Shown here piece after piece: positions 10,183 to 21,585 of a DNA stretch of 44,659 bases. The stretch's first letter is position 1; the number at the start of each line of letters is the position of its first letter. Origin of the DNA: Priapulus caudatus (lineage: Eukaryota; Priapulida; Priapulimorpha; Priapulimorphida; Priapulidae); contig NW_014578468.1 of the NCBI RefSeq assembly GCF_000485595.1, positions 26,653 through 71,311 of the forward strand. The letters are read 5' to 3'. Below the pieces are notes generated by a model. It worked only from the letters and a program-made list of their open reading frames with translations. It had not been told where the DNA came from and searched no databases. The translations under genes were made by a program, and so were the position numbers.

Positions 10183-10633
10183 TTTCTTTGTTTGTGAATT
10201 TTATATAACCATTATATTTGTTTTGTTCATATTAAATTCTAATCTTTTTGATTCAGCTAATGTGGCTAAACCGACCAGGCTCTCCGACTGTTACACGTCG
10301 TAGGAACAGTAGCCGATGTAGTTAAGAGGAATGGAACTTGTGGCTAATCTGGAGCATGAATGAGCGATTTTTTTACTGTTTTATGATCTCCAATTTCTAG
10401 AATATCGTCCATATAATCATTGTCATCTTCTAAAACTACAGACCATCCGCTGACCGCTGTGGAGACGTGCGCGCGGGCCTCGAATTTGGCGCACGTCTCC
10501 ACTGCGGACAGCGCTTCATATGAGCATCCCCCGGTCGCGTGCGCATATCCCGCGGAACAGCGTGTGCGTTGTCGCGCCCTCAGCGCCTCATGATCAACAG
10601 CCTGCAAGCGAACCTTGTATCATGTCTCTCTGG
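10183..10633 (+). repeat. dispersed repeat family C, copy 1 (with an 87-bp insertion)
   Basis: Matches 11478-11849 over most of its length. Shared landmarks are TTCTTTGTTTGTGAATTTTA, an ACTACAGACCATCCGCTGAC core, a palindromic GGAGACGTGCG...CGCACGTCTCC pair, and an end in CTTGTATCATGTCTCTCTGG. Copy 1 holds an extra 87 bp (10261-10347) missing from copy 2, bounded by a GCTAA direct repeat (10256-10260 and 10343-10347). That looks like a small later insertion. Confidence 0.7.
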
Positions 10634-10970
10634 TCTTTGATGCGGCCATGATGCCGAGGCGCTCGCCGAGGAATGGATCTTTTGTATTTTGGCATCCCGT
10701 AAACAGAATAATTAAGCTCCCACCTTCTTCGTTATGGACATGAATGGGGCGTCACACTGTTACCTACGTACCTGCCGTTGCTGTGCTACCGTTTTTCGCC
10801 GGCCTATTTACTTTTCCTAAATAATGAAATGCCCGGCGCATGCATTTCGCATCGAACAGGACAATTTTCTGCATTTTCACTCGCTGTCGGAAATCGACTA
10901 GTGCGTCATTCATTGAACAATTCAATAAAACACACAATTTTCGGAGGCTAATCGCGGGCTAATGTTTACA

Positions 10971-11397
10971 TGCCACAGCGCCATCTCTTGGATGTTTTAT
11001 AAGTAAATATGGGGATTTTCAATAAAATATTGCGTTTTTATATGTATTTACCACGATTTACGTATAGAAACTATATGTTATTTTACTGATTTTTCCGTAT
11101 CTTCTCTTGGAGTTTTCATCGTCTTCAATGCCTTTCGGTAGGTTTTCTGCTTGATTATTATTTTGCGCAGGCACTCATTTTGGAAATCCTCCAACATTTT
11201 TACTTTTTCCTTAGTTAAGTTAGTATATCCATCTTTCACTGTTATTTAGGAAGGAATTTCAAACTGTGCATTCGTATAATTTCACTCTTGCTTCTATAGT
11301 ATGATTTCCATAATTTGGCTCTTCTGCCCATGATAATATTTCCCTCGTCGTGAACCTACATTTTTAAGTTCGGACTCATCATATCGTTATAACCTCC
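10971..11397 (+). repeat. dispersed repeat family A, copy 2
   Basis: Second copy of the block at 7880-8192. It has the same first ~30 bp, then extra AT-rich sequence (about 11000-11200), then the shared TTCCTTAGTTAAGTTAGT...CGGACTC...CGTTATAACC segment. It lies between the two family-C copies. Confidence 0.65.
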
Positions 11398-11477
11398 TAT
11401 ATCATTAATTAAATCCCCTAGGTATGAATATTTGGTGCATTTTTGATTACTTGGTTGCCTATTAAATTCTCTATCCT

Positions 11478-11849
11478 TTCTTTGTTTGTGAATTTTATAA
11501 CCATTGTATTTGTTTTGTTAATTCATATTAAATTCTAATCTTTTTGATTCAGCTAATCTGGAGAATGACTGAGCAATTTTTGTTACGGTTTTATAATCTC
11601 CAATTTCTACAATATCGTCAATATATAATCATTGTCATCTTCTAAAACTACAGACCATCCGCTGACCGCTATGGAGACGTGCGTTGGGCCTCGAATTTGG
11701 CGCACGTCTCCACTGCGGACAGCGCTTCATACTTCAACATCCCCGCGGTCGCGTGCGCATATCCCGCGGAACTGTGCGTCTCATCCGCGCGCAGCGCTTA
11801 GGATCAACAGCAAAGCTGTGCCACGCAATCTTGTATCATGTCTCTCTGG
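11478..11849 (+). repeat. dispersed repeat family C, copy 2
   Basis: Direct copy of 10183-10633 without the 87-bp insertion. The inverted pair at about 11668-11712 (GGAGACGTGCG with CGCACGTCTCC) is retained. About 1.3 kb separates the copies, and family A sits between them. Confidence 0.7.
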
Positions 11850-12982
11850 ATATGCTGCGTGCTCAAGTACGCGCAGGTTTCCCAGTCTACAAGCTGTATA
11901 TCTACCGTTGCCCCTCTAGCGGCCATCGAAGAACAGTCCCAACATTCTAACCCCTTGGTGTAGTATCTATGAACAGGTTACGAGCGTTGAACAAAGGCGA
12001 ATCCTCGTTTCGCGTCTAACCTGTGTCCTGCAAGGACCTCAATATTTTGCTGTCCTGCGCTATGTGCCATCAGTCAACACTAACAACAACAACGACTGGA
12101 CGAAAAAAGTAGGGTCTCGTTGACTTTCGTTGCCCTTGAATAATCACCTGGTACGCATATATAATATATTAGTTATTACCTCTAGATTACACATCATTTT
12201 GCGATTTCTCATAGGACTATACTAATTCATCTTATAAGCTATGATCCACATATTCTATCCTTGGGCCATATTCTATCCTTGGGCCATATTGTTTACAGCC
12301 GAACTTTATGAAAGGTGTTCTTTTCATATCATGTACAAATTATTGCATCATATGTGGATCATAGCATATATAAGAATCAGCGGTGCTGATCGCTCGCGCC
12401 ATATTGTCTAGATTTCAGCAACCATCTTTTCAGTCAAGTCAATGTAGCTACTTTTAGAAGACGTAACTTTTAATATATACCATATTATTAAATCTTGCTT
12501 TGTAGTCTAGATGAGAACACTGGCAGCAAGATCAAGCCCGCACGTACAGCACACACGCGGCGCTATTGACTATATATACAACATGGTGTCGAACTCGCCG
12601 GCAGTCGCCGCCGCAGTTTCCACAACTCACCGTTTTAAATCAGTTACAACTCCGGTGTTCCTGCAGGTGACGCCACTTTCCAACTATAGTTGGAATCACG
12701 GAACATTGCTTAACAATATACACCCGCCAATTCAGACAACAGTTGTTATACTGCCCCAAAAGCATTTTGTAAACCTATCGCCGTGGGCATTACAGCTAGT
12801 GTGATCATAAGGCGTAAGCTGTTTGCTGAATCGGACATGGCGCGTCAAAAAATTTTAAATTGTTATAAAAATTAATTGTTGTTATTAAAATGTTGTAAAT
12901 AAATCATGTCAATATTTGCGTTAATTGGACCAAAAATGTTAAACGAATAAAGATAGGAAAATACAGAAAACAGGAACATAAT
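11850..12982. other. non-coding with one inverted repeat
   Basis: Contains a perfect 16-bp inverted repeat: GCTATGATCCACATAT at 12238-12253 and its complement at 12350-12365. A 19-bp word (ATTCTATCCTTGGGCCAT...) is repeated twice inside. Arms extend imperfectly to about 23 bp. This could be a ~130-bp MITE-like unit. No gene is seen; the open frame at 12511-12804 has no recognisable motif. Confidence 0.4.
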
Positions 12983-13070
12983 TAGAAAACGGATGGGATT
13001 CGATCCACCGACCTTTCGTACTTGACGCTCGAGCTCTACTTGCTACCCTATTGAGCAATATCTGAATTAA
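12983..13070 (-). repeat. second tRNA-like SINE head
   Basis: On the minus strand there is a B box GATCGAATCC (12996-13005) fitting GWTCRANNC, and an A-box-like TTGCTCAATAGGGTAGCA (about 13038-13055). The sequence differs from the tRNA-like block at 6905-6985, so it is a different tRNA-derived family or a separate tRNA pseudogene. Acceptor-stem pairing is poor. Confidence 0.45.
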
Positions 13071-13689
13071 GAACTTGGAATGTGCTATGTATATGACAAT
13101 ACTGTGACGTCATTGAGCGACGAAACAAGCCCAACCAATAGCAGCGCTCACTACAGCCCAATGTTCTTGATTGACATAGGCAAAAAAATCACACCTCTGG
13201 CAAGTATCATTTGCTAACACTAACGTGTTAGTGTAGCGTGTGGAACTGTCGACCGGGTAGACCAGTCTACGCTGGTAAACACGGGCATGAAAGCCACATG
13301 ATGCAGCCTAAGTCAATGTTAGACGTCGTTAGCTGTCACGTATTTATTATTCTTTTAGGTGTTCCTTTGCAATTTTATCACACATTTACACAAAGATAGA
13401 AGCCTTAGGCCCCTATATAGTTTGATATTAGTCTGGTAATGCAAGTGAGTTTGTTAAACGAAAACATTACTGATATTGAAGGTTCAAAAATGTCAACAAA
13501 CTGAAACTAGGTGGTGTCATTTCTATAATATCTATCAATACTTTAATACTTATATCAGCCCACTGTATTCTATCTCTTATGCATTTCATATGGATTTCAT
13601 GTTAGAAAACTTAATTCTTCTTTGGTCGATCTACATCCTTTTACTGTTTTATTCGAACAAGTCCTCCAGACAGTTCGCATGCTAAAGAC
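13071..13689. other. non-coding, nothing recognised
   Basis: AT-rich. A small palindrome CACTAACGTGTTAGTG occurs near 13218. No coding or RNA signal. Confidence 0.4.
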
Positions 13690-14640
13690 GTAGTTATGGG
13701 CTGCTCAATTATATCTTTATTACTGGTCAAGGTACAAAAATCCGCGACGCTGCATGCATTACAAGTTTGTTCCCACTGCAAACTGAGCACATTGCTTTAC
13801 AGTTAACTTCACGTACACACTTCGCAGGTACACACTTCAATATAGTCACCTGCATGAGCAGCTTAGTAAAATTGCCTTCACATTACTTTTTTATTTGTCA
13901 TTGCATTATTTGTCTGCGTCTCTTTCAGATAATTACTCACACCAGCACGTCTACATGCACCAATAAACAGATCGGCACGACCATCGAAAATGTCCGTCAT
14001 GCTCACCATGCGTTGACAGCAGTTCAACCGTGTGAACTTCGCAGCACATTCAACGTACATATATGTACCTAGTTATGGGCTGCTACTTTACATCTTTATT
14101 ATTGGTCACTGGCAGATTTCTTTTGCGCTGCATGCAAAACCTTTTCCATTCCAACTGCAAATATCTGCTTACAAACTTCAGTACACTTTCTTACAGTTTA
14201 CAACACTCTAGTGCTGTATCAAAACGTTCTGCAGAGGCTTGATATGCTCAATCTTTCTTTCAACATGCTGCATTCTTTGTCTACGTCTCTTTCAGATAAT
14301 TACTCACACCAGCACTTCTACACCAATCGGCAGATTTGCACGACCATCCAAAATGTCCGTCATGCTCACCATGCGTTGACAGCAGTTCAACCGTGTGAAC
14401 TTCGCAGCACATTCAACGTACGTATATGTACCTAGTTATGGGCTGCTACTTCACATCTTTATTATTGGTCACTGGCACATTTCTTTTGCGCTGCATGCAA
14501 AACCTTTTCCATTCCAACTGCAAATATCTGCTTACAAACTTCAGTACACTTTCTTACAGTTTACAACAGTCTAGTGCTGTACCAAAACGTTCTGCAGAGG
14601 CTTGATATGCTCAATCTTTCTTTCAACATGCTCTGTTGCA
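13690..14640 (+). repeat. tandem repeat, ~365-bp unit, about 2.6 copies
   Basis: The landmark GTTATGGGCTGCT recurs at 13693, 14072 and 14435, giving periods of 379 and 363 bp. Units 2 and 3 are almost identical where both are present; unit 1 is more diverged at its start. A block encoding 'HAHHALTAVQPCELRSTFNV' in one frame is kept in units 1 and 2 (to 14072 and 14435). This follows from high DNA identity and not from selection that I can show. Confidence 0.8.
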
Positions 14641-16054
14641 TGTCTGCAGTTTTGCACTGTCCAGTCGACAGTTTTCAGTTCTTCGTTGCTAGTTACATCA
14701 TCCTACAGTATTCCATATCTTAGCTAGTATCGATTGCTTAGTTCCACTCTTTCTAAAACATGCTCATCATATACAAGCATATTGTCGACGATGAGTCAAC
14801 ATCCTTTCTAACCCTAAGCATTTACTTACGTATATTGGTAATGGTATATGGCATATTCGTATTAGTATTGCTAACGATTTCATGTCAGACCGCCAATGAC
14901 CAGGCCCCTAATATTACGGACATAGAAACATCATCACGCGGATTTGTATCACTTCAGTCAGGATGCAGTGTTCACTGAGCTCACCTTAGTTTACCAACAT
15001 TTTATTTTCACGACTCTTCTGAAAATCTCACCGACGAGTTACCTCCAATTTTACCTATATCACTCCACACGCCTACTATATGGTTTTATTTAGCTCAATT
15101 ACCTGTTAAAATGGGAAATGCGACAGACCTGATTATGCAGACGATTTACGATATAATGCACCATATGTTTCACGGACTTCTCACACTTCATGTCGCACCA
15201 TGTTTTGCAATAATTATATATTGTATGTCTCGTCCATATGACGCACTAACTCGTTTTTTCCCCCATATATTTGTACCAGCTTGTTTCATATATTTTCTAT
15301 TGCTTTATATGTTTCAGCACTATATTAGCAACGTGCATGAACTTATGTGTCGCGTGAACACGCAATGTAACTTATTCAACTTCGCTTCATCTTACTTCTT
15401 TCTTTGTCATTGCATGATTTATATGCCCGGCTATAATCGGTCGTATTCAACATGTTGAATATATTCTGGCGGTTTTTCATCGCTTCCATTACACTCGTCG
15501 CCGGTTGACTAAACCATAGTCTACCATAGCGATTTGGGACTGGAGCTTCGACCAGGTAGGCTACCAGTCTATGGTTGCACTAGCGCACCCAACAATAAAC
15601 AATTGTTGAAACGCGATTGTTTTTACCAATCGCGCATTTCAGCAGTCCAGCAGTCAGGCGGCAGTTTAAAATCGTCAGCGAAAATATACGTTGCCGGGAA
15701 GTGCAAATATACACCCGTGTGTTCTACCCTTTAGTTATGTGCCGATAATCCATTATCATTGAAAGTTCCATAATTTGCATGCACGATGACATAATCGATT
15801 CTGCAAACGAATCATGGATTACTCGCAAAACACAACATACATAGCACTGTACTCATGATCTGTTCATTGTCCAAGAGAAACTGAAGGTGTTTCATTTCCA
15901 ATCGTTTAGTAGTCCAAAATGCCCTCACAATTTTGGATACTAGTATCATGGCACAAGTAGAACAAGAAGGCTTCACCACGCATGTTACTCAATGCTAATG
16001 CAATCCGAACATCTTTGCGTTTCATCACACATGCACGCACGCAAATATGCACGC
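14641..16054. other. non-coding, nothing recognised
   Basis: Open frames at 14760-14978 and 15111-15458 are hydrophobic but AT-driven and show no motif. A short imperfect inverted repeat sits at about 15512-15578. I see no supported gene. Confidence 0.4.
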
Positions 16055-16787
16055 ACTGATAATATGCATTCCCTTCAATTTCATGCTTCACATGTACTTT
16101 TCCTTCTTTTGCACCATTTACTTGTAATTGTATACCTTTCACTCTTTCCCCTGTGAAACATCGCTTCTTTCTCTGCTATACATTACTTAGCATTATTGAA
16201 ACTAAATGTTTAGGTATGGTGTCATTCACTTGTTCATTACATTCGCCCCACTGCGATTTCCTTCTTGTAACATTTTCAAACAATTTCTGTCTGTTTCTTT
16301 CAGGCCACTACTGCGACCAGCAGGTCAACGACAATGAGCGGCTCTTTTCGGATCTGTGCCTAACAGTAGCCAATAGCATACACTGCTTTCAAATAATTCT
16401 CGGTTAGCTTCGTGTGTGTATGCTGGTGTAGTGAACATTATTTGCGGTTTATAGGTGGGATATGTGTGTGTTTGCTATTGCACGAATTGTGATAACTCAC
16501 ATCTGTATGAATTCCTTCTCCTACTCAATGACATGAGTACGTTGTTCGGTTTCTCTCCTTAAAAACAATAGCATACACTGGTTTCACATCTTTATGGGTT
16601 AGCTTTGTGTCTGTATGCTGTTGTAGTGAAGACTAGTTTGCAACATTTAGGGGTTGGCTATGTGTCTTGGCTACTGCAGGATTAGTATTCAGTGCAACAG
16701 CATGCACACACAAAGCTAACCCATAATGAATTAAAACCAGTGTATGCTGTTGTTTCTAAGCAAATAAACCCTACAACTGTGGAAACA

Positions 16788-16789
<2 letters not shown>
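16055..16789 (+). repeat. ~735-bp direct repeat, copy 1
   Basis: Nearly identical to 17034-17763, offset about 978 bp, with only scattered differences by eye. Both copies run from ACTGATAATATGCATTCCC to CTACAACTGTGGAAACAAA. Each contains a CTGTTTCTTTCAG splice-acceptor-like sequence (about 16291-16303) and a palindromic pair. Copy 1 runs directly into a (CA)n tract. The pair lies just upstream of the Helitron-like gene and may be part of that element's left flank. Confidence 0.8.
16562..16755. repeat. inverted repeat with ~60-bp arms (inside copy 1)
   Basis: The left arm at 16562-16622 and right arm at 16695-16755 are imperfect reverse complements. Shared words are CAGCATACACTGG, TTATGGGTTAGCTTTGTGT and GCATGCTGTT, with their complements. 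A ~72-bp spacer lies between. The same structure recurs in copy 2. Related single arms occur at about 16376 and just before the Helitron-like gene at about 17890-17925. Confidence 0.65.

Positions 16790-16832
<43 letters not shown>
16789..16832. repeat. (CA)n microsatellite
   Basis: About 20 uninterrupted CA dinucleotides directly after direct-repeat copy 1. Confidence 0.95.
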
Positions 16833-16837
<5 letters not shown>

Positions 16838-16894
16838 ATACACTCACATCAACACTCAGTGACACACACACATACACACATATTCTTTTTTACA

Positions 16895-16927
16895 GTGCAC
16901 ACACACACGCGTGCGCGCGCATGCGCG
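16895..16927. repeat. alternating purine-pyrimidine tract (Z-DNA-prone)
   Basis: 33 bp of strict purine-pyrimidine alternation (GTGCACACAC...GCGCGCATGCGCG). Such tracts can adopt the left-handed Z form under negative supercoiling. Confidence 0.7.
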
Positions 16928-17033
16928 AAGGCACAGGCAACTACATGACGTTACCCTTATTATATTCACAGTAATCCAATTCTGCGATTCTAATGTATAA
17001 TCGATTGCTTGCGGAAAACTCATAATCGGTGAA

Positions 17034-17763
17034 ACTGATAATATGCATTCCCTTCAATTTCATGCTTCACATGTACTTTTTCTTCTTTTGCACCATTTAC
17101 TTGTATACCTTTCACTCTTTCCCCTGTGAAACATCGCTTCGTTCTCTGCTATACATTACTTAGCATTATTGAAACTAAATGTTTAGGTATGGTGTCATTC
17201 ACTTGTTTATTACATTCGCCCCACTGCCATTTCCTTCTTGTAACATTTTCAAACAATTTCTGTCTGTTTCTTTCAGGCCACTACTGCGACCAGCAGGTCA
17301 ACGACAATCAGCGGCTCTTTTCGGATCTCTGCCTAACAGTAGCCAATAGCATACACTGCTTTCAAATAATTCTCGGTTAGCTTCGTGTGTGTATGCTGGT
17401 GTAGTGAACATTATTTGCGGTCTATAGGTGGGATATGTGTGTGTTTGCTATTGCACGAATTGTGATAACCCACATCTGTATGAATTCCTTCTCCTACTCA
17501 ATGACATGAGTACGTTGTTCGGTTTCTCTTCTTAAAAACAATAGCATACACTGGTTTCAAATCTTTATGGGTTAGCTTTGTGTCTGTATGCTGTTGTAGT
17601 GAAGACTAGTTTGCAACCTTTAGGGGTTGGCTATGTGTCTTGGCTACTGCAGGATTAGTATTCAGTACAACAGCATGCACACACAAAGCTAACCCATAAT
17701 GAATTAAAACCAGTGTATGCTATTGTTTCTAAGGAAATAAACCCTACAACTGTGGAAACAAAC
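17034..17763 (+). repeat. ~735-bp direct repeat, copy 2
   Basis: Second copy of 16055-16789, including the inverted arms (about 17535-17595 and 17668-17730). It ends about 170 bp before the first ATG of the Helitron-like gene. The CA tract after copy 1 is missing after copy 2. Confidence 0.8.
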
Positions 17764-17934
17764 CCAACATGTGGGGAAGACAATTCCTGCAATAGCAAAC
17801 TCACACATAGCCAACCTATACAGCGCATAGTAGTAGTTGTGGTCTTCCTTTGATTACTAGAATTATCATACATTATTTCACAATCATTATGAGTTTGGTT
17901 GGTGTTTATATGCTGTTGTAGTGTGCATGTGACT

Positions 17935-18519
17935 ATGAACACCTTTTGTGCTGTTTGCCATCGATCCTCAACAGAGATACACTCATGTGAGTTTGTGAGA
18001 CTTTCGCCACATAATGCATACAATAATAGGTTGTGCATGCGCCATTTTGGGGACCGTGCGGGTATGACAGTGGATGCACAAGTGTGTTGTGAGTGTAGCA
18101 ATTACATATGCCCACGTATCCCCAAAGACCTCAATACACCTGTCTGGCGGGACGCTTGGCCTGCTGTAGTATGGACATGCCTTTCCAAACGACACTATGC
18201 AGAACCGAACACTTTCATGAAGTTCTTGGCACATGATCTCCGTGCTATCTGGATTCTTCAGATTCACTGTTGGTTGCCAGAGATGCGCTGTGCACAATGT
18301 ATCCAACCAAACTTTACTGACATCACTAGCAGTCTCAGAACCTTCCAACAAGACATTGATAGTGGTGAATTGGCAAGGCTTATGTGCGCCCTCAATGATA
18401 CATGCTTTCCTCAGGTTCGCTGTCCAATGGGGTGCTATATGTATGCAGATGATAGAGACAAGTTGCATTATTTGCCCGCTTCTCATTATTTGGCCTCATT
18501 CATCCCTTCCTTTGTATAA
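17935..18519 (+). pseudogene. Helitron-like protein, Cys/His-rich N-terminal domain
   Basis: Starts at ATG 17935 (MNTFCAVCHRSS). It has several Cys pairs (FCAVC, CCECSNYIC, MRCAQC, VRCPMGC) and interspersed His, consistent with zinc-binding modules; zinc-binding N-termini are common in Helitron proteins. A TAA at 18517-18519 interrupts the frame. The same frame stays open beyond it to 19890, so this is one in-frame nonsense codon and not a gene end. The start could also be further upstream through the acceptor-like sequences in the direct repeats, but none gives a recognisable exon. Confidence 0.6.
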
Positions 18520-20388
18520 TTTGGAAGCCAGGCTAACGTCTTTCAAGGCGCCAGAACTGACTGGACCACTCCCATTGCAGATTTACACTGGACAGTTTAC
18601 CCTTCTCTCATTGTAGACAAAATTGACGGCCTTTGTATTTTGATGTGTTCTCCTAAAAGCCACTCCGACGGCAGAAAATCATACTTGCATGTTCCCACTC
18701 ATCCTATTGTGGGGTGGCATGCACCTCAAGCCCCCGACTACTTGGCTCCGGCTGTGGTCACTGGCAAAGTCGCACGTACTGGCAGTTCTAATTTCTACAA
18801 TACTTCTTTTCCTGTGTTCCACCAGGAAGGAAACAGTGGGGGTCTGTCTACTCTAAGACTTTCCACCCGTCACCCACATTTTCAGATGACTGATCACATT
18901 GCTGTTTGCAGTGGATTTACACTGGATCAGCGCCCATACATCCTACAGTATGCTATGCAGGCTCCACAGTTTGAGCAGCATGCCATTTTGGATACTCTTC
19001 ATAGGTACCGCCATCAGAAGCAGCCAAAACAGGTGATTGCATCGTGTGCAGCTGCATCAACGTTTATGGATGTTGCTGATGCTTGTTTACTAACATATGC
19101 ATGTAACTCACAAGCAGTTGCTGTCAATGATGACATACACCTGCAAGCAGCAGACAGAGTCACTACTACAAATCCATCTGACTGCCTATTCCTAGCACAT
19201 TCGAACACTTTGGCTGGACACAAACCCTTTCACATTCTACGAGGGCAAGTGATGGCTGCACATGCAGATTTTCCTTCAACTTGGTTGTTACATGCCACCT
19301 TACAGTCCTTTTTGCATGTGCGATTGTTACACTCTTGTCTACTTCATCGTCTGTGGGAACATCGCAACTATGTACTTCATAGACAGCTTGCTGATGTCTG
19401 CAAACTTTTTGCGAACAACCACACCCCTAGTCAGATGCCAGTCACAGTATCAACTGTGAGAGAATTATGCACTGCTTTGTCTGGTTTATCCCAGGGTCTT
19501 TATGCAGAGAAAACACTAGCATGTGTCTTGAAACATCTGTGTCCGGCGATTGAGTATCTGCAGCTTGTGGATGATTGGCATTTCCCAGAAGCAAATGCAG
19601 TTGCTGCTGGTTTATTGGTTATGACACGGCAAGGAAGGCTTCGTCGCCAACAGCAAATGCCTTTGCAATCTGCAGATGGACAGTGGCAGCGGTTGTTTGG
19701 ATTGTCCATTGAAATACTTCTGCATGGCAATTATGTTGAGGTTTGTTTTTGTTGGGCTCCAGGTTTTGGGTGGCAATGCACTGGAACACGAGAACATGAC
19801 AGACCAGCATCTCTCATGCGCTTTCTCATTTACGGCACTCAAGCAAAACTAGAGCAAGCTAGAGAGGATGTCTTGCGCACATGTGGTGGCTAATCAAAAG
19901 TGGTCTGTCTGCATCCTGGTCAATATCTGCTACGTGAAGAAAGAGGGTGCCTACTTCCTTGTTGTGACCGTGCATGCACCACTGGCATTCGTTGGCGCTG
20001 TCCACAAGGTCTTGGTTATGTACAGTGTACTGTTGGGTTGTGTCTGCATCATTTACGTCTGTGCATAAACGCTGTTGACAATGGTCATGTTTCTGTAGCT
20101 TTGTACGGCCCGTTTATGCAAGAAGGGCGTGCTGAAAGGGTTCCTCTCTTTGGTTCAGATGATCATGATGGGAACATTGCTGAAGACGATGGGAACATTG
20201 CTAAAGACCATATGTTCGCTCTCACTGCTAATGAAAGTGACTTGGATGATGTGCCTTGCAACCCTCTACAAAGGTATGCTGTTGGTCGATATTAAGCTGC
20301 AGCTGATACATGTGCCACCATCACATCTTCCCCAGATGCTTCTTGCTTCCTTTCAGGAAATAGTTCAAATGGAACACTCGGACATTAT
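18520..20388 (+). pseudogene. Helitron-like protein, long uncharacterised middle region
   Basis: The frame continues from the previous segment with TAA codons at 19891-19893 and 20293-20295 as the only interruptions. About 600 residues show no domain I can name. Visible features are a His-rich stretch (about 19190-19380), a Cys cluster 'GCLLPCCDRAC' near 19950 followed by further Cys/His residues (to about 20065), and an acidic patch (DDHDGNIAEDDGN) near 20160-20205. It lies where Helitron proteins carry a poorly conserved region before Rep. The steady reading frame in spite of three stops argues for a former single polypeptide. Confidence 0.55.
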
Positions 20389-21585
20389 TTGCTGAATAAT
20401 CATTTGCAAGTTTTACACCACAAGTCATCAAAGTCCCACAAGCTACCAGTTGCAGCGCAAAAAATCCTTCAGCAAATATGTGCTCGTACGCCAGAATGGA
20501 CTGTCCCCCTCATATATCCTGAGGCCCAGTTATTTCCACGAATCTTTTGGAATATGCGTGGGAATGCAGTTGCGGGTGCCTTGCCAGCCATCATGTTTAC
20601 CGCTCAACAGTCGGTCAAACACCTTAATGTTGCATCACTCACAGACCACATGTATGTGCGTTTGATGGATGGGAGTCTTCTCACATCACGCGATACTGCA
20701 TATCTGCAGTTCATTTTTGATGTGCGGCTTAACACTGCTCTTAATTGGAACTCGGCAACAATTGCTTGTAGAAAAGGTCTGGAGCACCTTACACACGGAC
20801 ACAGCGCACACGGTTTGCATGGCCAAGAAACCATTCTGCACTTAGATGAGTTAGATGCTCGTCGGGAAGTGAAACGTTTGTCCGCGTTACTACGCTCTGA
20901 GGGGGCCTGGCATTACTTTGTCACATTAACATGTAACGACAGTGCTACCATGGGTGTTTGGCCTATTCGTGCAGCAATTGTCAGCTCCTCTGATGCTCTC
21001 ACTAGAGATGCCATGCTGCAGAACTATGCGGTTATTATGTGCAGAGCTTGGGAAAGAACAACCCGTTACCTATGGAACTACATCCTATACAGCCATGAGC
21101 GTCCACTTGGCCATGTCAAGTGTGGTTGGATGCGATATGAATTTCAAAGTGCTGGAGCATTAGGAAATTGCCCTCGCATTCACGGAGGTGTGACTTTGCA
21201 TGTCGAACCTGAGGAGGTTTCACTCAGCCGGATCAGGTGTTCAATGAAGCACATGTTTACAGAAGATGCCCGCACTGATTTGGAAACATTGCTCCAGCTT
21301 GGCATTGCTAAAAACCAAGAAGACTTTCAGAGATTGTATTGTCTGGCAAAGTGTTTGCAGACACATGATTGCAACAAGGCTGGAGGTCGCTACAAAAAGC
21401 GGCGTGCTGCTGACGATTCCTTGATTTGTCGAGTTCAACATCATCCGGCCAGCTGCAAATACAACTTTGATGAAAAAGAAGACCTCTATGATTCGGAAAC
21501 TTTGAATAGACTTCAATATTTGGATCTTGGGGATATGATCCCATTGCGCATGAATGGAAACCAGACAAAGCATTTGGGTTGGTAG
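20389..21585 (+). pseudogene. Helitron Rep (HUH endonuclease) domain
   Basis: A 'YPEAQLFPRIFW' type block (about 20515-20555) matches the region before Helitron Rep. The uuTuT strand motif is YFVTLTCND (20914-20940), followed by 'VWPI'. The metal-binding HUH motif lies in 'EFQSAGALGNCPRIHGG': the first His is Arg here (codon CGC at 21175-21177) and the second His remains, so the nickase active site is damaged by one transition. A Cys/His set (LQTHDC, LICRVQHH) follows at about 21355-21450. The frame ends at TAG 21583-21585, and homology continues in another frame from about 21560. Confidence 0.75.

Noticed and set aside
12511-12804. 97-residue frame
   Set aside because: No motif, no splice context and composition like the flanks.
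15512-15578. Imperfect inverted repeat as a MITE
   Set aside because: Arms match over only about 8-11 bp; not above chance.
17655-18486. Minus-strand frames opposite the Helitron N-terminus
   Set aside because: Antisense shadows; the plus strand has a frame consistent over several kb.
18517-20295. Alternative genetic code in which TAA is read as an amino acid
   Set aside because: Three TAA codons interrupt the first part of the Helitron gene, but TAG and frameshifts also occur later and other genes stop normally with TGA or TAG. Decay is the simpler reading.
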